Both the position numbers and the translations under genes were made by a program. The notes beneath the pieces were generated by a model that had not been told where the DNA came from, ran no database searches, and was given only the letters and a program-made list of their open reading frames with translations. Shown in pieces: positions 63,308 to 64,000 of a stretch of DNA of 64,000 nucleotides. Numbering within the stretch: position 1 is the stretch's first letter; the number at the start of each line of letters is the position of its first letter. Source of the DNA: Mycolicibacter algericus DSM 45454 (GTDB lineage: Bacteria > Actinomycetota > Actinomycetes > Mycobacteriales > Mycobacteriaceae); contig NZ_MVHC01000006.1 of the NCBI RefSeq assembly GCF_002086455.1, positions 1 to 64,000 of the forward strand. Direction: 5' to 3'.

Positions 63308-64000
63308 TTAAATGGCGCGCTTGAGGTCGTCGACCTTGTCGAGCTGCTCCCACGGCAGTTCGATGTCGGTGCGGCCGAAGTGGCCGTACGCGGCGGTCGG
63401 CGCGTAGATCGGGCGCAGCAGGTCCAGGTCGCGCACGATCGCGCCCGGGCGCAGGTCGAAGACCTCGGGCACGATCTTCTCGATCTTGACCGGGTCGACG
63501 GTGGCGGTGCCGAAGGTCTCGATGAACAGCCCGACCGGGGCGGCCTTGCCGATGGCGTAGGCCACCTGGACCTCAACGCGCTGCGCCAGGCCGGCGGCGA
63601 CGATGTTCTTGGCCACCCAGCGCATCGCGTAGGCGGCCGAACGGTCGACCTTCGACGGGTCCTTGCCGGAGAAGGCGCCGCCGCCGTGGCGGGCCCAGCC
63701 GCCGTAGGTGTCGACGATGATCTTGCGCCCGGTCAGGCCGGCGTCACCCATCGGCCCGCCGACGACGAACTTGCCGGTCGGGTTGATCAGCACCCGGGTC
63801 GACGACGAGTCCAGCGTCTCGTGGGCGAGCTCGGCGAGCACGGTGGTGATCACGTGCTCCCGCAGGTCGGGGTCCAGGGTCTTCACCAGGTCGATCCCGT
63901 CGGCGTGCTGGGTGGAGATCACCACGGTGTCCAGCCGGGTCGGGACGTCGTCCTCGTATTCGATGGTGACCTGGGTCTTGCCGTCCGGGCGCAGGTAGGC
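63308..64000 (-). CDS. metK: S-adenosylmethionine synthetase, 5' end outside window
   Basis: C-terminal 230 residues of MetK (Rv1392). The visible frame runs to the right edge and has [14 protein letters not shown], the central domain with [31 protein letters not shown] (ATP and methionine site), the glycine-rich [31 protein letters not shown] and the C-terminal [20 protein letters not shown]. It forms S-adenosylmethionine from ATP and methionine. The N-terminal domain lies beyond base 64000. Confidence 0.96.
   Translation of the reverse strand, partial: AYLRPDGKTQVTIEYEDDVPTRLDTVVISTQHADGIDLVKTLDPDLREHVITTVLAELAHETLDSSSTRVLINPTGKFVVGGPMGDAGLTGRKIIVDTYGGWARHGGGAFSGKDPSKVDRSAAYAMRWVAKNIVAAGLAQRVEVQVAYAIGKAAPVGLFIETFGTATVDPVKIEKIVPEVFDLRPGAIVRDLDLLRPIYAPTAAYGHFGRTDIELPWEQLDKVDDLKRAI

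Overview
The window is high-GC actinobacterial DNA. Gene content and order point to a Mycobacterium-group organism. Long blocks follow the M. tuberculosis Rv1392-Rv1466 region: sufRBDCSUT, mptB, an ABC exporter with ctaA and ctaB, tkt-tal-zwf2-opcA-pgl, secG-tpiA-pgk-gap, whiA-yvcK-rapZ-uvrC, the riboflavin genes with lprG-P55, rpe-rsmB-fmt, priA, a lipase, a monooxygenase and metK. A PPE protein with a PxxPxxW C-terminus supports Mycobacteriaceae. The species is not resolved. Family and locus names come from reading the sequence and from memory, not from database searches.

Layout. 1-312 is the tail of a gene that may be RES-type. 396-9553 (minus) holds a Tat lipoprotein amidohydrolase, a metallo-beta-lactamase-fold protein and the Fe-S assembly operon under SufR. 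9683-15759 (mostly plus) holds mannosyltransferase MptB, an ABC-2 exporter, heme A synthase and a quinone reductase. 15784-18770 (minus) holds a PPE gene, a collapsed second PPE copy and heme O synthase. 18959-25819 (plus) is a tightly packed pentose phosphate operon.

Two blocks resembling the M. tuberculosis DosR dormancy regulon interrupt the housekeeping order. Block I (25851-31448) has a phosphoribosyltransferase/erythromycin-esterase fusion, a class II ribonucleotide reductase (NrdZ type), a broken hspX and a universal stress protein, with two DosR-box candidates. Block II (52830-56439) has an aminoglycoside-phosphotransferase/P-loop kinase fusion, a universal stress protein and an Acg-like nitroreductase.

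31455-34775 (minus) is secG and glycolysis. 34878-38295 holds two membrane proteins placed between gap and whiA. 38303-43243 is whiA, yvcK, rapZ and uvrC. 43311-49772 is riboflavin biosynthesis around lprG-P55. 49783-52792 is rpe, rsmB and fmt. 56499-63232 holds PriA, a DUF1023-type hydrolase, a lysoplasmalogenase, a lipase and a Baeyer-Villiger-type monooxygenase. metK runs off the right end.

Regulatory sequence seen directly includes a SufR-type operator over the sufR start, several -10-like hexamers 6-8 nt before start codons (leaderless promoters), a shared 9-mer within inverted repeats upstream of both ctaA and ctaB, and a strong hairpin between the monooxygenase and metK. No tRNA, rRNA, CRISPR array, transposase or intact insertion sequence was found. 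No stretch above 300 bases lacks a gene or gene remnant.
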